Origin: Mucilaginibacter flavidus
Lineage (GTDB): Bacteria > Bacteroidota > Bacteroidia > Sphingobacteriales > Sphingobacteriaceae
Reading direction: 5' to 3'
DNA length: 64,000 nucleotides
Assembly: GCF_024055575.1 (NCBI RefSeq)
Contig: NZ_JAMXOE010000002.1
Span: forward strand, 434,001 to 498,000
The notes below the pieces were generated by a model. The model was not told where the DNA came from and searched no databases. It saw nothing but the letters and a program-made list of their open reading frames with translations. Shown here piece after piece: positions 1 through 8,739 of this stretch. Numbering within the stretch: position 1 is the stretch's first letter; every line of letters begins with the position of its first letter. A program made the translations under genes and the position numbers.

Positions 1-284
1 CCCTCAATTGCTATGTTTCTACTCTCAAGTTCAGCTTTTATTTGCTCTATCGACTCTGCAACCGTAAAACCAATATCAAGCGAGCCAGGCGTAGGCTTAT
101 CAGCTTCCAAATCAAAGCTCCTGCCCTTTTGGCGTAGGCTGAGGCCCTGGTTGCCAAACTTCAGTGCCTTTTTTCGCGCTGTAAATTCTTCAACCTCCAT
201 ACCCAAAACATCCCTGTAAAAATTGCAGGTTTCGTCAATGTCTTTCACCGTTAATACAAGGTGATTTATCTGCTCAACTTTCAT
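1..284 (-). CDS. VOC (glyoxalase/bleomycin-resistance) family protein, 3' end outside window
   Basis: Reading the minus strand from the ATG at 284 gives an uninterrupted frame to the window edge, about 94 residues. It opens MKVEQINHLVLTVKDIDET and continues with FYRDVLGMEVEEF, the beta-alpha-beta-beta-beta signature of the vicinal oxygen chelate fold. His8 in the first strand is a plausible metal ligand. The C-terminal part lies outside, so the active-site glutamate cannot be checked and the substrate is unknown; stand-alone VOC proteins of this size are often annotated only by fold. The VWA-domain gene ends 114 bases upstream on the same strand. The plus-strand frame at 13-219 is a shadow of this gene. 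Confidence 0.85.
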   Translation of the reverse strand, partial: MKVEQINHLVLTVKDIDETCNFYRDVLGMEVEEFTARKKALKFGNQGLSLRQKGRSFDLEADKPTPGSLDIGFTVAESIEQIKAELESRNIAIE

Positions 285-308
285 ATGCTGTCAATTTGAT
301 GATTATCC

Positions 309-394
309 GATTTGAAAATTTCACGATTTGATGATTTGAAAATGAAGAATCAATTCATCTTCAAATTTTCAAATTAACACATCTTCAAATTAAG
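309..394. repeat. Intergenic inverted repeat of TTCAAAT-type words
   Basis: The left half (309-347) repeats GATTTGAAAAT-like words and the right half (359-394) repeats the complement, such as ATTTTCAAATT, so the whole spacer could fold into a long imperfect hairpin. It fills the gap between two minus-strand genes. It belongs to the class of word-built spacers found at several other points in the window. Confidence 0.6.
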
Positions 395-397
395 AAA

Positions 398-1495
398 TCA
401 TCTTACTGTTTTTCGCCTGTTACGGATGTAATCTTCAAAAATATATTCGCCCAGGCCGTTCAGCGAGCTGTAAAAAGCTTTACCGCCGTTTGTCTCGGTA
501 AATTTACGAACAAATTGCTGCAGGTATGGGTCTTTGGCAATCATAAATGTGGTAATGGGTATTTTCAGCCGTTTGCACTGGGCAGCCATGTTAAGGGTTT
601 TGTTAACCACTTTCCTGTCGAGCCCTATGCTGTTCTTATAATATTTAGTACCCTCTTTTAAGCAGGTGGGCTTACCATCGGTAATCATAAATATTTGCTT
701 GTTGTGCGTTTTACGGCGCCGCAGCAAATCGTTAGCCAGCTCGAGGCCGGCATAGGTATTGGTATGATAGGGGCCAACCTGCAAATACGGTAAGTCTTTT
801 AGGGTTATCGGCCAGGCATCGTTACCAAACACAACAATATCCAAAGTATCCTTAGGGTACTTGGTGCGGATAAGTTCAGCCAGCGCCATGGCTACCTTTT
901 TTGCAGGGGTGATCCTGTCCTCGCCATACAATATCATCGAGTGCGAAATATCAATCATCAGCACGGTCGAAGTAAGGGTTTTGTAATCCATCTCTTCAAC
1001 TTCCAGGTCACGTTCAGTCATCATAAAATCGCCGATGCCATGGTTAACCTGTGCGTTATGGATCGACTGGGTCATGTTGATCTGGTCGAGACTGTCGCCA
1101 AATTCAAACTCGCGACGCTCAGCATTTTTCTCGTCCCCCTGCCCTGATTGCGGCGACCGGTGATTCCCCTTCCCAGATTTTTTCAGTTTCCCAAAAATCT
1201 CCTCCAATGCCGACTGCCTGATGCTTTGCTCGGTTTTAGCAGTGATGCTGAAACCACCACTTTGCTCCTCCTCGCTTAAGTATCCTTTTTGCTTTAGCTC
1301 ATCGATGAAATCGCCCATACCATACTCATCGTTGGTAAGGTTATATTGCTTATCAAGCTCATTCATCCAAGCCAAAGCTTCGCCAGCATCGCCGGCGGTA
1401 TAGTTAAGCAACTCCAGGAATAATTTCAGTAATTCTTCAAACCCGCCTTTTTGAATCTGGCTGGGTTTAAATTTCGAAAATTCGAATCCACGCAT
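398..1495 (-). CDS. VWA-domain protein (CoxE/YegL-like)
   Basis: A 365-residue soluble protein. The first 175 residues are helical and charged, with no recognised domain. From about residue 178 comes a von Willebrand factor A domain with the MIDAS metal site: DISHS at 182-186, an FGNDAW segment near 225 and ITDGKPT near 272. This arrangement (N-terminal helical region then VWA) is common in bacterial proteins that work with MoxR-type AAA ATPases in complex assembly or metal insertion, but no MoxR gene is in the window. No signal peptide or membrane segment is visible. The ATG at 1495 gives a natural start (MRGFEFSKFKPSQ). The precise partner and role are not known. Confidence 0.85.
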   Translation of the reverse strand: MRGFEFSKFKPSQIQKGGFEELLKLFLELLNYTAGDAGEALAWMNELDKQYNLTNDEYGMGDFIDELKQKGYLSEEEQSGGFSITAKTEQSIRQSALEEIFGKLKKSGKGNHRSPQSGQGDEKNAERREFEFGDSLDQINMTQSIHNAQVNHGIGDFMMTERDLEVEEMDYKTLTSTVLMIDISHSMILYGEDRITPAKKVAMALAELIRTKYPKDTLDIVVFGNDAWPITLKDLPYLQVGPYHTNTYAGLELANDLLRRRKTHNKQIFMITDGKPTCLKEGTKYYKNSIGLDRKVVNKTLNMAAQCKRLKIPITTFMIAKDPYLQQFVRKFTETNGGKAFYSSLNGLGEYIFEDYIRNRRKTVR

Positions 1496-1649
1496 ACAAT
1501 GCCCTTTCTGATATAAAATAACGGAATATTATTTGTAAAAGTTTTTAAAAAAAGGTTTTAGATGGAATTGTTATGAGAATATGACAAAAGCCCCCCAAGC
1601 CCCCTGATGGTGGAATTTTCGATTAGCAGGATTGGATTTGGATATTGAT

Positions 1650-2516
1650 TTAAAACTTTGCTAAAAGACTCTCATCGTAGATAGGGTTCGCACCGCGTTT
1701 ACCTGCAACATACGAGCCTACCAAACACGCTTTCTCAATTACCCCCTGCATGGGCTCATTTTTTAACAGGCCCGATACAAACGCAGCCAGGAAAGCATCG
1801 CCGGCGCCTACCGTGTCAACAACGTTCACCGGGCAGCCAGGGTGTTCGTAAAATTCGTAGTCGTGCCAGGCCATGGCGCCATGTTCGCCACGGGTAACGC
1901 AAATCGTTTTGGGGTGATATTTCTTCTGAAACTCAATGATATTTTCTTTCAGGTCGCTGGTATTGCTGCCGATCAGCAGGGCCGCTTCATCCTCGTTCAT
2001 TTTTATTACATCGGCGCCGGCAACCAGCGTTTCAATAGTCGACATGGTAAAATGTGGCGCGCGCAGGTTTACGTCGAATATTTTTAGCGCGGTGGTTTCC
2101 TGTAGGAGGTTTAGTAACGTATCGCGGGTTATTCCTTCGCGACAGGCGAGGCTGCCATACACAATTGCCGATGCCTGGGCAGCTGCTTTTGTAAGGGCCG
2201 ATTCGGTTTGAATGTTATCCCATGATACGGGTTCGGGGATAATGTAGGTGGCCACGCCCTGGCTGTCCAATTGCACAGTTACTTCGCAGGATGGCAGCTT
2301 TTCATCAACCTGTATGAGTTCGCTGTACAGGCCATTGCCTTTTAAAAATTCCAGCAACCCATCACCGGACGTATCTTTACCAACCCTGCTGGCAAATAAA
2401 ACATCCATGTGTTGCTGCACCAGGTGGCGTGCAACATTCATAGGCGCGCCGCCGGCAACTTTTTCGTCGCCAAAAGTATCCCAAAGTATTTCGCCGAAGC
2501 AGAGTATCTTGTTCAT
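1650..2516 (-). CDS. PfkB-family carbohydrate kinase (fructokinase-like)
   Basis: A cytosolic sugar kinase of 288 residues, normal length for the ribokinase/PfkB family. The N-terminal substrate region has FGEILWDTF and GGAPMNVARHL (about 22-32). The C-terminal ATP-site signature DTVGAGDAF (about 234-242) contains the catalytic base Asp240. The GGAPMN form resembles fructokinases, so ATP-dependent phosphorylation of fructose or a related hexose is the likely reaction; the exact sugar is inferred. The gene stands alone with no transporter or sugar operon beside it. A TAGCTTTG box at 2544-2537 is a candidate -7 element 20 bases before the start, though it lies in repetitive AAAGCTGAAAGG-like sequence. 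Confidence 0.88.
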   Translation of the reverse strand: MNKILCFGEILWDTFGDEKVAGGAPMNVARHLVQQHMDVLFASRVGKDTSGDGLLEFLKGNGLYSELIQVDEKLPSCEVTVQLDSQGVATYIIPEPVSWDNIQTESALTKAAAQASAIVYGSLACREGITRDTLLNLLQETTALKIFDVNLRAPHFTMSTIETLVAGADVIKMNEDEAALLIGSNTSDLKENIIEFQKKYHPKTICVTRGEHGAMAWHDYEFYEHPGCPVNVVDTVGAGDAFLAAFVSGLLKNEPMQGVIEKACLVGSYVAGKRGANPIYDESLLAKF

Positions 2517-2670
2517 AAGGATGAAAGCTGAAAGGCCAAAGCTAAAAGGTTTTTTGGTTAAAATTGTTTAATTCGCTTTGCGAAAAAACTATTTATTTAT
2601 TGCCTGTTTTAAAATCGTGCCTGTTACCCTTTCCTGTAACTATTTCAAGTTTCCTTCGTCTTATTTTTAA

Positions 2671-3486
2671 ATGGTTGAGATTTTTAACGATATCCGTAAA
2701 GTACATCAATTTGCAGCTCCGTGCGATGAACTGGCTGCCCACATTGAGTTTTTTTCGGAATCGATGCCACCTGCTGAAAATCTATTTAGGAACAATTTAA
2801 CGCCTGAGTTTAAAAGCGTAAAAATGTTCCCCAGTTATACCCCCACTTTTTGGATAAACCTTGGCACACCGTACGTCTTATTGGTAGCCGACAAAACGCA
2901 CTTAATTAGAGCTGATGACGATATTTTGGTTTTGCGCGATACCAGCGTTGAAAAGTTTAAACAGCCTACCGACCATATCTTCACTGTCAAATTTCTTCCC
3001 GGCGGGCTCGAAGCTGTGCTGGGCATCAACCAGGCAATTCTGATTGGGCAAGTAATAGATTTAAACACAATATTACCGCCGCCTCTGCTTAAAAAAATCA
3101 AACACCCATTGTGTTTTGAAGAAAGGCTGGAGTTGATGCAAAGCTTCCTGCTAGGTTGTTACAAAGGCTCCCATAGCGACCATTACCTGCAGTTTGTAAC
3201 TGATTGCATTGGAAATTATGATGCTGCCGGTATGCAGATAAACACCTCGCAAATGGCCGAAAAGATGTTTGTCACCTCGAAAACCATCAACCGGTATTTT
3301 AATAAAGTGGTGGGCACATCGCCAAAAAACTATTTCTCCATTATGCGCACCCGCGTAGCATTAACTGCCTATATAAATCAAAAAGAAATATTTACCCCTT
3401 ACGATTTTGGCTACTATGATATGAGCCATTTTTACAAAGATGTGGTAAAATTTACCGGGCAAAAGCTAACGTATAATATAGTTTAG
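2671..3486 (+). CDS. AraC-family transcriptional regulator
   Basis: 271 residues. The C-terminal third (roughly 165-271) is an AraC/XylS double helix-turn-helix: QINTSQMAEKMFVTSKTIN is the first recognition unit, followed by RYFNKVVGTSPKNYFSIMRTRVAL, and YDFGYYDMSHFYKDVVKFTGQ is the second unit, where family members usually read GFxDxSHFxRxFKxxxG. The N-terminal 160 residues match no ligand domain that I recognise; they resemble the DUF6597-type N-termini common in Bacteroidota AraC proteins. It is transcribed away from the kinase and toward the hydrolase at 3574, starting 88 bases before it, so regulation of the hydrolase is possible but unproven. Confidence 0.85.
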   Translation: MVEIFNDIRKVHQFAAPCDELAAHIEFFSESMPPAENLFRNNLTPEFKSVKMFPSYTPTFWINLGTPYVLLVADKTHLIRADDDILVLRDTSVEKFKQPTDHIFTVKFLPGGLEAVLGINQAILIGQVIDLNTILPPPLLKKIKHPLCFEERLELMQSFLLGCYKGSHSDHYLQFVTDCIGNYDAAGMQINTSQMAEKMFVTSKTINRYFNKVVGTSPKNYFSIMRTRVALTAYINQKEIFTPYDFGYYDMSHFYKDVVKFTGQKLTYNIV

Positions 3487-3573
3487 CTGTTTTCGTATTT
3501 TAAGATTGTCCGTTTTTTACTAAAAAACCGCCCTTTAATGCCCGTACTTTGCTAAGTATTAACTACTCGACAA

Positions 3574-5028
3574 ATGACAAAACATACTCTACTACTATTT
3601 TGCTGCATTATATTTAGCTATCATATATCCTCCGCACAACAAAAAAAATCATATACCCCAAAAATAGAACCTTGCGATTGCATCTTTAAAAACGATAGCC
3701 TGAAAACCCGTTGCGCCTACTTAATAGTGCCCGAAAACAGGAACAAACCTGCCGGAAAAACCATTAAGCTGCCCTTTATTGTTGTTGAAAGTAATAATCC
3801 CAATAAACGAAAAGACCCGGTGCTTTATACTTCGGGCGGGCCTGGGGCAAGTTCTTTAAGAGGAGTGCGTTTTATCAATTACCGCCAATTTTCCAAAAAC
3901 CGCGATTATATTGCCTTTGAACAACGTGGGACTTCCTATGCCCAGCCATGCCTGTCGTGCGATGGTATTAGCGATGCCATCAAGGACGCCTATCGTAAAA
4001 ACCAGCCTGTAGATAGCGCGCTTGCAAAAGAAGCGGCCAGGTGCCGCAAAAAACTAATTAGCGACGGTAACGATCTATCAGCTTATAACACCATTGAGAA
4101 CGCTGCCGACATTGAAGATTTACGCCGCGCGCTCAATATCGATTCATTGAATTTGATGGGCATTTCGTACAGCGGCGGGCTGATGCTTACTGTTTTGCGA
4201 AATTATCCGCAGCATATACGGTCAGTAATTCTTGATTCGGCACTACCAGGATTTATTAATTACGAAGAAGACGCCATGTTCAGCATAAATGCTTCGTTTA
4301 ATAAAGTGTTTAGTAATTGCGACCGAGACTCGACAAATAACCCATTGTATGCCAACTTACAGCAGCGGTTTAAGCAATATTTTAACGCCATTGGTAATAA
4401 GGAATTCAGTATAAAATATTTGGAGAAAGGCAGCGCTGACAGCGTCACTATAAAATATCACCGCAGCGAGCTAATTGATTTTTTGATGAACAACCTGCAG
4501 GATAACGGACAGCTTAAAAATGTACCGTATTTAATTACACAGGTTATCGACGGTAAGCAGCAGGCGTATATGAAGCGATATTTTGATGATATTTTTAACG
4601 CAGGCAAAAGTAACACGCTGGGCATGCGCTATTCGGTGTATTGCTCGGAGCAAATACAGTACGCCGACCAACACCTCATTGATAAACAAAACGAACTATT
4701 TCCATACCTTGCCGGGTACAGGTTTAATAATGTTAACCACCCGCTATGCAGTTGCTGGAACGTAAAACCTGTAAACCCAGTCGCAAAAACTCCGGTGTAT
4801 TCAAATGTGCCGGCCCTGCTGTCAACCGGGGATACCGACCCATACTGCCCGGCATTTTATAACGATGTAATTCACCATTATATGCCAAACAGCCAGCGGG
4901 TGCTGTTTACTGATAAAACGCATGGACCTGCGCTAAATACCCGGGAAGGGGATGTGTTGATAGCGGAGTTTCTCGACCATCCTTATCAGCCGGTAAAGGT
5001 TGATGGCAAGAAAACAACAAAGTGGTGA
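3574..5028 (+). CDS. Exported alpha/beta hydrolase, tripeptidyl/prolyl aminopeptidase-like
   Basis: 484 residues beginning with a Sec signal peptide (hydrophobic 5-20, SSAQQ cleavage region), so it acts in the periplasm or outside. It has the features of the SlpD/E-like prolyl or tripeptidyl aminopeptidases: oxyanion segment YTSGGPGASS (85-94), FEQRGT (115-120), and nucleophile elbow MGISYSGG with Ser198 by alignment, where the usual glycine after SY is serine. The C-terminal STGDTDPYCP and DKTHGPAL segments carry the candidate catalytic Asp and His. Eight cysteines suggest disulfides. It likely removes N-terminal residues from peptides. The next hydrolase gene follows 54 bases downstream on the same strand. 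Confidence 0.85.
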   Translation: MTKHTLLLFCCIIFSYHISSAQQKKSYTPKIEPCDCIFKNDSLKTRCAYLIVPENRNKPAGKTIKLPFIVVESNNPNKRKDPVLYTSGGPGASSLRGVRFINYRQFSKNRDYIAFEQRGTSYAQPCLSCDGISDAIKDAYRKNQPVDSALAKEAARCRKKLISDGNDLSAYNTIENAADIEDLRRALNIDSLNLMGISYSGGLMLTVLRNYPQHIRSVILDSALPGFINYEEDAMFSINASFNKVFSNCDRDSTNNPLYANLQQRFKQYFNAIGNKEFSIKYLEKGSADSVTIKYHRSELIDFLMNNLQDNGQLKNVPYLITQVIDGKQQAYMKRYFDDIFNAGKSNTLGMRYSVYCSEQIQYADQHLIDKQNELFPYLAGYRFNNVNHPLCSCWNVKPVNPVAKTPVYSNVPALLSTGDTDPYCPAFYNDVIHHYMPNSQRVLFTDKTHGPALNTREGDVLIAEFLDHPYQPVKVDGKKTTKW

Positions 5029-5034
5029 GGGATT

Positions 5035-5069
5035 AATTAGTGAATGAGCGATTTGGTGAATTAGTGAAT
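5035..5069 (+). repeat. Direct repeat of AATTAGTGAAT in a 54-bp spacer
   Basis: The 11-mer AATTAGTGAAT occurs at 5035-5045 and 5059-5069, with a related TTTGGTGAATT between. It resembles a single arm of the word-built spacer repeats seen elsewhere in the window (compare 39287-39386). Confidence 0.5.
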
Positions 5070-5082
5070 TTAGAAAAGAATT

Positions 5083-6261
5083 ATGAGAATATTTACAACC
5101 TTATTGTTTTGCGCCATCTGTATCTCGGCAATGGGACAAAAACCGGATAACCGGATTGTGATTGGCGCGGTTGATACTATTTTCTCGAAAGTTCTGAATG
5201 AGAAGCGGGCTTTGTTGATGCATATTCCGGATGGCGGTAAGGACGAGCGATACCCGGTGCTGTATATCCTGGATGGCGAAGACCATTTCAATTCAGCAGT
5301 TGGTATAGTGCAGCAGATGGCGGGTGTGATTCCTGATATGATAATTGTTGGCATAACAAATACCGTGCGGCAGCGCGACCTTACACCTACCCCTGTCGCA
5401 GGCGACAACGTGTCGGGCGGCGGCGAAAAATTTATAAGATTTATTACCGATGAGCTTTTCCCTTACGTTGACAGCCATTACCCGACCGCACCCTATCGCG
5501 TTTTCAGCGGGCACTCGCTGGGCGGTTTAACGGTCGTAAATACACTCGTTAACCACACCGGATTATTTAACGCCTACATCGTTATCGACCCAAGTTTGTG
5601 GTGGGATAACAAAAAACTGTTGAAGCAGGCACAGCAACAATTATCAACCCTTAATATCGCAAAGAAATCATTATTTGTGGCCTTTGCTAACAACATGACA
5701 CCAGGAACGGATACAATAACAGTAATGCAGGACACGCTTAACCCGCGTACAAACGTAACACGGTCTGTGTTACCCTTTATTAAGGCTTTGAAAGAGGCGA
5801 AACCCAGGGGGCTTAACTGGAGCTATAAATTTTACCCCAATGAACGACATGGCACTATCGAGCTAAACGCAGAATACGATGCACTACGGTACTTGTTTAA
5901 TTATTATCCATTTTTAACGAGCCCGTTTGCCTGCCACTCGGAGCTAAATATAGATTCGGTACTCTCGGCTCATTTCAAGATGCTATCAGACCGCTTTGGG
6001 TACACCGTTGTGCCGCCCGAGTCATTGGTGAATAGCCTTGCCTATTATTGTTGGGGTAGCAAAAAAACAAAGGAGGCTTTTTCTCTTTTCAAAAGGAACA
6101 TTGATATCCATCCGCAAAGCGGCAATGCTTTTGACAGCATAGGCGATTTTTATGCAGGAACCGGTGAAAAGCAAAAAGCCATCGAGGCTTACACTAAATC
6201 GCTAAGCCTGCGGGAAACAGCGGATACCCGGCGAAAATTAGAAGAATTGCGGAAGAAGTAA
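5083..6261 (+). CDS. Exported esterase D-like alpha/beta hydrolase with C-terminal TPR
   Basis: 392 residues with an N-terminal signal peptide (FTTLLFCAICISAMGQ). The hydrolase domain carries YPVLYILDGEDHF and the nucleophile elbow GHSLGG with Ser145, followed by IDPSLWWDN; the His-bearing NERHGTIE lies near residue 262. This is the esterase D / IroE-like branch that includes enterobactin and acyl esterases. Residues about 345-390 form a TPR-like repeat (NAFDSIGDFYAGTGEKQKAIEAYTKSL). The protein is a clear relative of the esterase at 56944-58458, which shares the PSxWWDN segment. It is convergent with the respiratory locus, whose last gene ends only 10 bases away. Confidence 0.87.
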   Translation: MRIFTTLLFCAICISAMGQKPDNRIVIGAVDTIFSKVLNEKRALLMHIPDGGKDERYPVLYILDGEDHFNSAVGIVQQMAGVIPDMIIVGITNTVRQRDLTPTPVAGDNVSGGGEKFIRFITDELFPYVDSHYPTAPYRVFSGHSLGGLTVVNTLVNHTGLFNAYIVIDPSLWWDNKKLLKQAQQQLSTLNIAKKSLFVAFANNMTPGTDTITVMQDTLNPRTNVTRSVLPFIKALKEAKPRGLNWSYKFYPNERHGTIELNAEYDALRYLFNYYPFLTSPFACHSELNIDSVLSAHFKMLSDRFGYTVVPPESLVNSLAYYCWGSKKTKEAFSLFKRNIDIHPQSGNAFDSIGDFYAGTGEKQKAIEAYTKSLSLRETADTRRKLEELRKK

Positions 6262-6271
6262 TGCTATCTGT

Positions 6272-6847
6272 CTAAAAATGATAATAAGGAGATACCATTA
6301 CATACACAATAACTCCGGTGATGGTTACATACAGCCAGATTGGGAATGTCCATCGAACCAGTTTTTTGTGCTTTTGTACCTGCATTTGCAGGCCACGGTA
6401 AAAGCTTAGCAGAATTAGCGGCAACACGCCCGCGGCTAATATAATGTGGGAAATTAATATAGTGAGATATACGGTGCGGACACTGCCAACCGAGTCACGT
6501 TCCGCGCCAGATAGTATGCCATCACCGTCAAGGTCGCCAAAAACGGTTTCTTTTTTCATGAGGTAATGAAACGTAATGTATGATACCAGGAAAAGTGATG
6601 ACAGGCAAAACGCCAGTATATTAACCCGCTTGTGCATTGTTATATTACCATGCCTGATAAAGTAAAGCGATACAAGCAGCAGTACGCTGCAGGTGCCATT
6701 TAAAATTGCATTAAGCTTCGGCAGGTAAATGGTGAACGCCGGGGTAACCTCGGGCACCGGCAATATTTTCCTGTTAAGAATTAACACTACCGCAAACACA
6801 AATACAGAAACGGCTGCTACAAATCGGAATATAAATTTATCGGTCAT
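6272..6847 (-). CDS. DUF420 membrane protein with an EF-hand-like loop
   Basis: A 191-residue membrane protein with about five hydrophobic segments (near 8-25, 48-64, 76-95, 126-148, 165-187), as in the DUF420 family (related to CtaM/YozB), which sits in cytochrome oxidase loci and is implicated in oxidase assembly. Between the third and fourth segments lies DLDGDGILSGAE (105-116), a perfect 12-residue EF-hand calcium-loop pattern with D, D, D, S and E at the ligand positions. It is the last gene of the act/cox locus, 62 bases after the SCO-like gene. No terminator hairpin is visible in the 10-base gap to the convergent hydrolase. Confidence 0.82.
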   Translation of the reverse strand: MTDKFIFRFVAAVSVFVFAVVLILNRKILPVPEVTPAFTIYLPKLNAILNGTCSVLLLVSLYFIRHGNITMHKRVNILAFCLSSLFLVSYITFHYLMKKETVFGDLDGDGILSGAERDSVGSVRTVYLTILISHIILAAGVLPLILLSFYRGLQMQVQKHKKLVRWTFPIWLYVTITGVIVYVMVSPYYHF

Positions 6848-6909
6848 CTTTCTAGTAACAAAATCAAATCTTACTTTATCAACATAATGGTTACTTACTG
6901 CCAGCTGAT

Positions 6910-7608
6910 TTAATATACGGCCGGCTCTCCATTTCTTACCTCCTCCAAATACAAAACCTTAATTTCATCATTCAGCTTGTCAACATCCTTTGACGATGCC
7001 CCGGTATAATACCCCCTTATTCGTTTTTGGGCGTCTATTAATATCAGCTTATCACTGTATACAAAGTCATTGGGGCCGGTTTGCAGGGCGTTTACCAAAA
7101 AGCCTGTCCGGGCCAGATTGTATATGGTAGAAGTGTCGCCCGTTAAAAACATACGTTTTGGCGTTAGTCCTTTAAAACCATCAGCATATTTCTTTAAAGT
7201 CGAAACGTCATCTTGTTTTGGGTTAACCGTAATCGATACAAAATAAACCATCTTGTTTTTTTTGTACAATGAGTCGAGAACGTTTGCATTCTCGTTCATC
7301 AGTTTACACACCGACGGGCAGCCTGTATAAAAAAAGTTTACGACAAATATCTTATCCTTAAAAGTGCTTAACGATACCTGTTTGCCGTTTTGGTCGGTTA
7401 GCTTAAAATCGGCCAGCGTGTGGTATATTGTATCCGGGATGGCCTTGCCTTTTACCTTGTGGGTGGTTTTTGCAACAGTTTTGTCGCCGAATATGTTCAA
7501 CTGCTGGTACCTGTTTTTGCCGTGAGCGTCAAGTAAATAATATAAAAATCCCGGTACTACTAAAACAAGTACCAGGATCATGATTTTTTTTGAAATGCCT
7601 GCCTTCAT
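6910..7608 (-). CDS. SCO1/SenC-family thioredoxin-fold protein
   Basis: 232 residues: one N-terminal membrane anchor (8-26), then a periplasmic thioredoxin-like domain. It has FYTGCPSVCKLM with the CxxxC pair Cys97/Cys101 and the family tail DAQKRIRGYYTG. SCO proteins deliver copper to the CuA centre of oxidase subunit II or reduce its cysteines. The position where family members usually carry the third copper ligand, a histidine before the SxxLxLVD strand, reads DFVYSDKLILID, with Tyr184 in place of His. Its start codon overlaps the stop of the subunit IV gene by one base. Membership is firm; a copper role is inferred and weakened by the substitution. Confidence 0.88.
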   Translation of the reverse strand: MKAGISKKIMILVLVLVVPGFLYYLLDAHGKNRYQQLNIFGDKTVAKTTHKVKGKAIPDTIYHTLADFKLTDQNGKQVSLSTFKDKIFVVNFFYTGCPSVCKLMNENANVLDSLYKKNKMVYFVSITVNPKQDDVSTLKKYADGFKGLTPKRMFLTGDTSTIYNLARTGFLVNALQTGPNDFVYSDKLILIDAQKRIRGYYTGASSKDVDKLNDEIKVLYLEEVRNGEPAVY

Positions 7609-7976
7609 TATAACAGGCTGCTCAGGGCACGCCTTAGTTCAATCCAATAATGGCTTTCATTTGTAAGTACCAATATTAAGCCGATGATGAAAAGCACGGG
7701 GAGCACAATGGCCATAATCAGCCCCATCTTTTCAAATTTCAAGTGCATGAAATAAGCTATAATGTAGAACGCTTTAACCAGCGTTAATACAATGTATATC
7801 GGGTTTATCCACAACGCGCCCGGATGCTTAGGTGCTATAACAAGTGCTACAAAAAACTCAACAGCAGTTATACCTAACAGGATATAAAAAACATTCAGTA
7901 TTCTTTTTTTAGTCATTCCCTCATGTTCGCCATGTGCGGCATCGTCATGATGAATGGTTGCAGTTTCTGATGACAT
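7608..7976 (-). CDS. Cytochrome c oxidase subunit IV family protein
   Basis: 122 residues with a His/Glu/Asp-rich N-terminus (HHDDAAHGEHEG) and three hydrophobic segments: 29-48, 57-78 and 86-106. The segment YFMHLKFEKMG is the family signature (typically YFMHLKxE). This is the small CtaF/COX4-type membrane subunit of aa3 oxidases. It follows the 241-residue subunit III gene after 19 bases and abuts the SCO-like gene, so it is translated from the same message. Confidence 0.87.
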   Translation of the reverse strand: MSSETATIHHDDAAHGEHEGMTKKRILNVFYILLGITAVEFFVALVIAPKHPGALWINPIYIVLTLVKAFYIIAYFMHLKFEKMGLIMAIVLPVLFIIGLILVLTNESHYWIELRRALSSLL

Positions 7977-7995
7977 ATAATATCTTTTTAAATTA

Positions 7996-8721
7996 TCAAA
8001 CTAAATAGAAGAAAGTAAATACAAACACCCACACCAAATCTACAAAGTGCCAGTAAAGACCAACTTTTTCAATCATTAGGTAGCTGCCGCGTTTGGCGTA
8101 TGTGCCTATTAACACGTTAATGGTGATGATGATATTAATTACAACTCCCGAGAATACGTGAAAACCGTGGAAACCTGTTATAGTGAAGAACAAGTTAGCA
8201 AACTGGTGACTCGACATCTGTTGTTGCGACAACGGAACGCCTGGCTTAAAAAACTCCTGCAATGTTTCCTTATTCGGGATTTTCGACCACCAAAAGCCTT
8301 CGTGATATAAATGGTTCCATTCTAATGCCTGGCAGCCCAAAAACATTAACCCACCCACAACCGTCAAGAGCATCCAAGTAACAACTTCTTTTTTCGCATT
8401 ACGATGACCAGCCTCAACAGCCAGTACCATGGTAACCGAACTTAATATCAGGATTAAAGTCATTAAACCCACAAAAACCAGCGGCGCATCTTTTTCAATA
8501 AGCCCCGGAAAAGATTGGAATACCAAAGATGGCGTTGGCCAAACTGGTGCGCTAAAACGTAAAGCGCCGTATGAAATTAGTAATGATGAAAATGTAAAAG
8601 CATCCGAAAGGAGGAAAAACCACATCATCATTTTACCATACTCAACATTGAAAGGCGACCTGCCCCCCGACCATGGTGTTGATTTTACCTCATCAACTTG
8701 TTGTGTTACTACTGTACTCAT
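7996..8721 (-). CDS. Cytochrome c oxidase subunit III (heme-copper oxidase)
   Basis: 241 residues with about five transmembrane segments. Family signatures visible are FLLSDAFTFSSLL near residue 36, FFTITGFHGFHVFSG near 175 and YWHFVDLVWVFVF at the C-terminus. Subunit III stabilises the catalytic core and the proton uptake path but carries no redox centre. It is one of two subunit III-type proteins in tandem; the other (8740-9318) is shorter. The 18-base gap between them suggests a shared transcript. Confidence 0.92.
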   Translation of the reverse strand: MSTVVTQQVDEVKSTPWSGGRSPFNVEYGKMMMWFFLLSDAFTFSSLLISYGALRFSAPVWPTPSLVFQSFPGLIEKDAPLVFVGLMTLILILSSVTMVLAVEAGHRNAKKEVVTWMLLTVVGGLMFLGCQALEWNHLYHEGFWWSKIPNKETLQEFFKPGVPLSQQQMSSHQFANLFFTITGFHGFHVFSGVVINIIITINVLIGTYAKRGSYLMIEKVGLYWHFVDLVWVFVFTFFYLV

Positions 8722-8739
8722 TTGTACTTGGATAATTAT

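Noticed and set aside
13-219. 68-residue plus-strand frame at the window start
   Set aside because: It is the antisense of a clear VOC-fold coding frame on the minus strand (284 to the edge).
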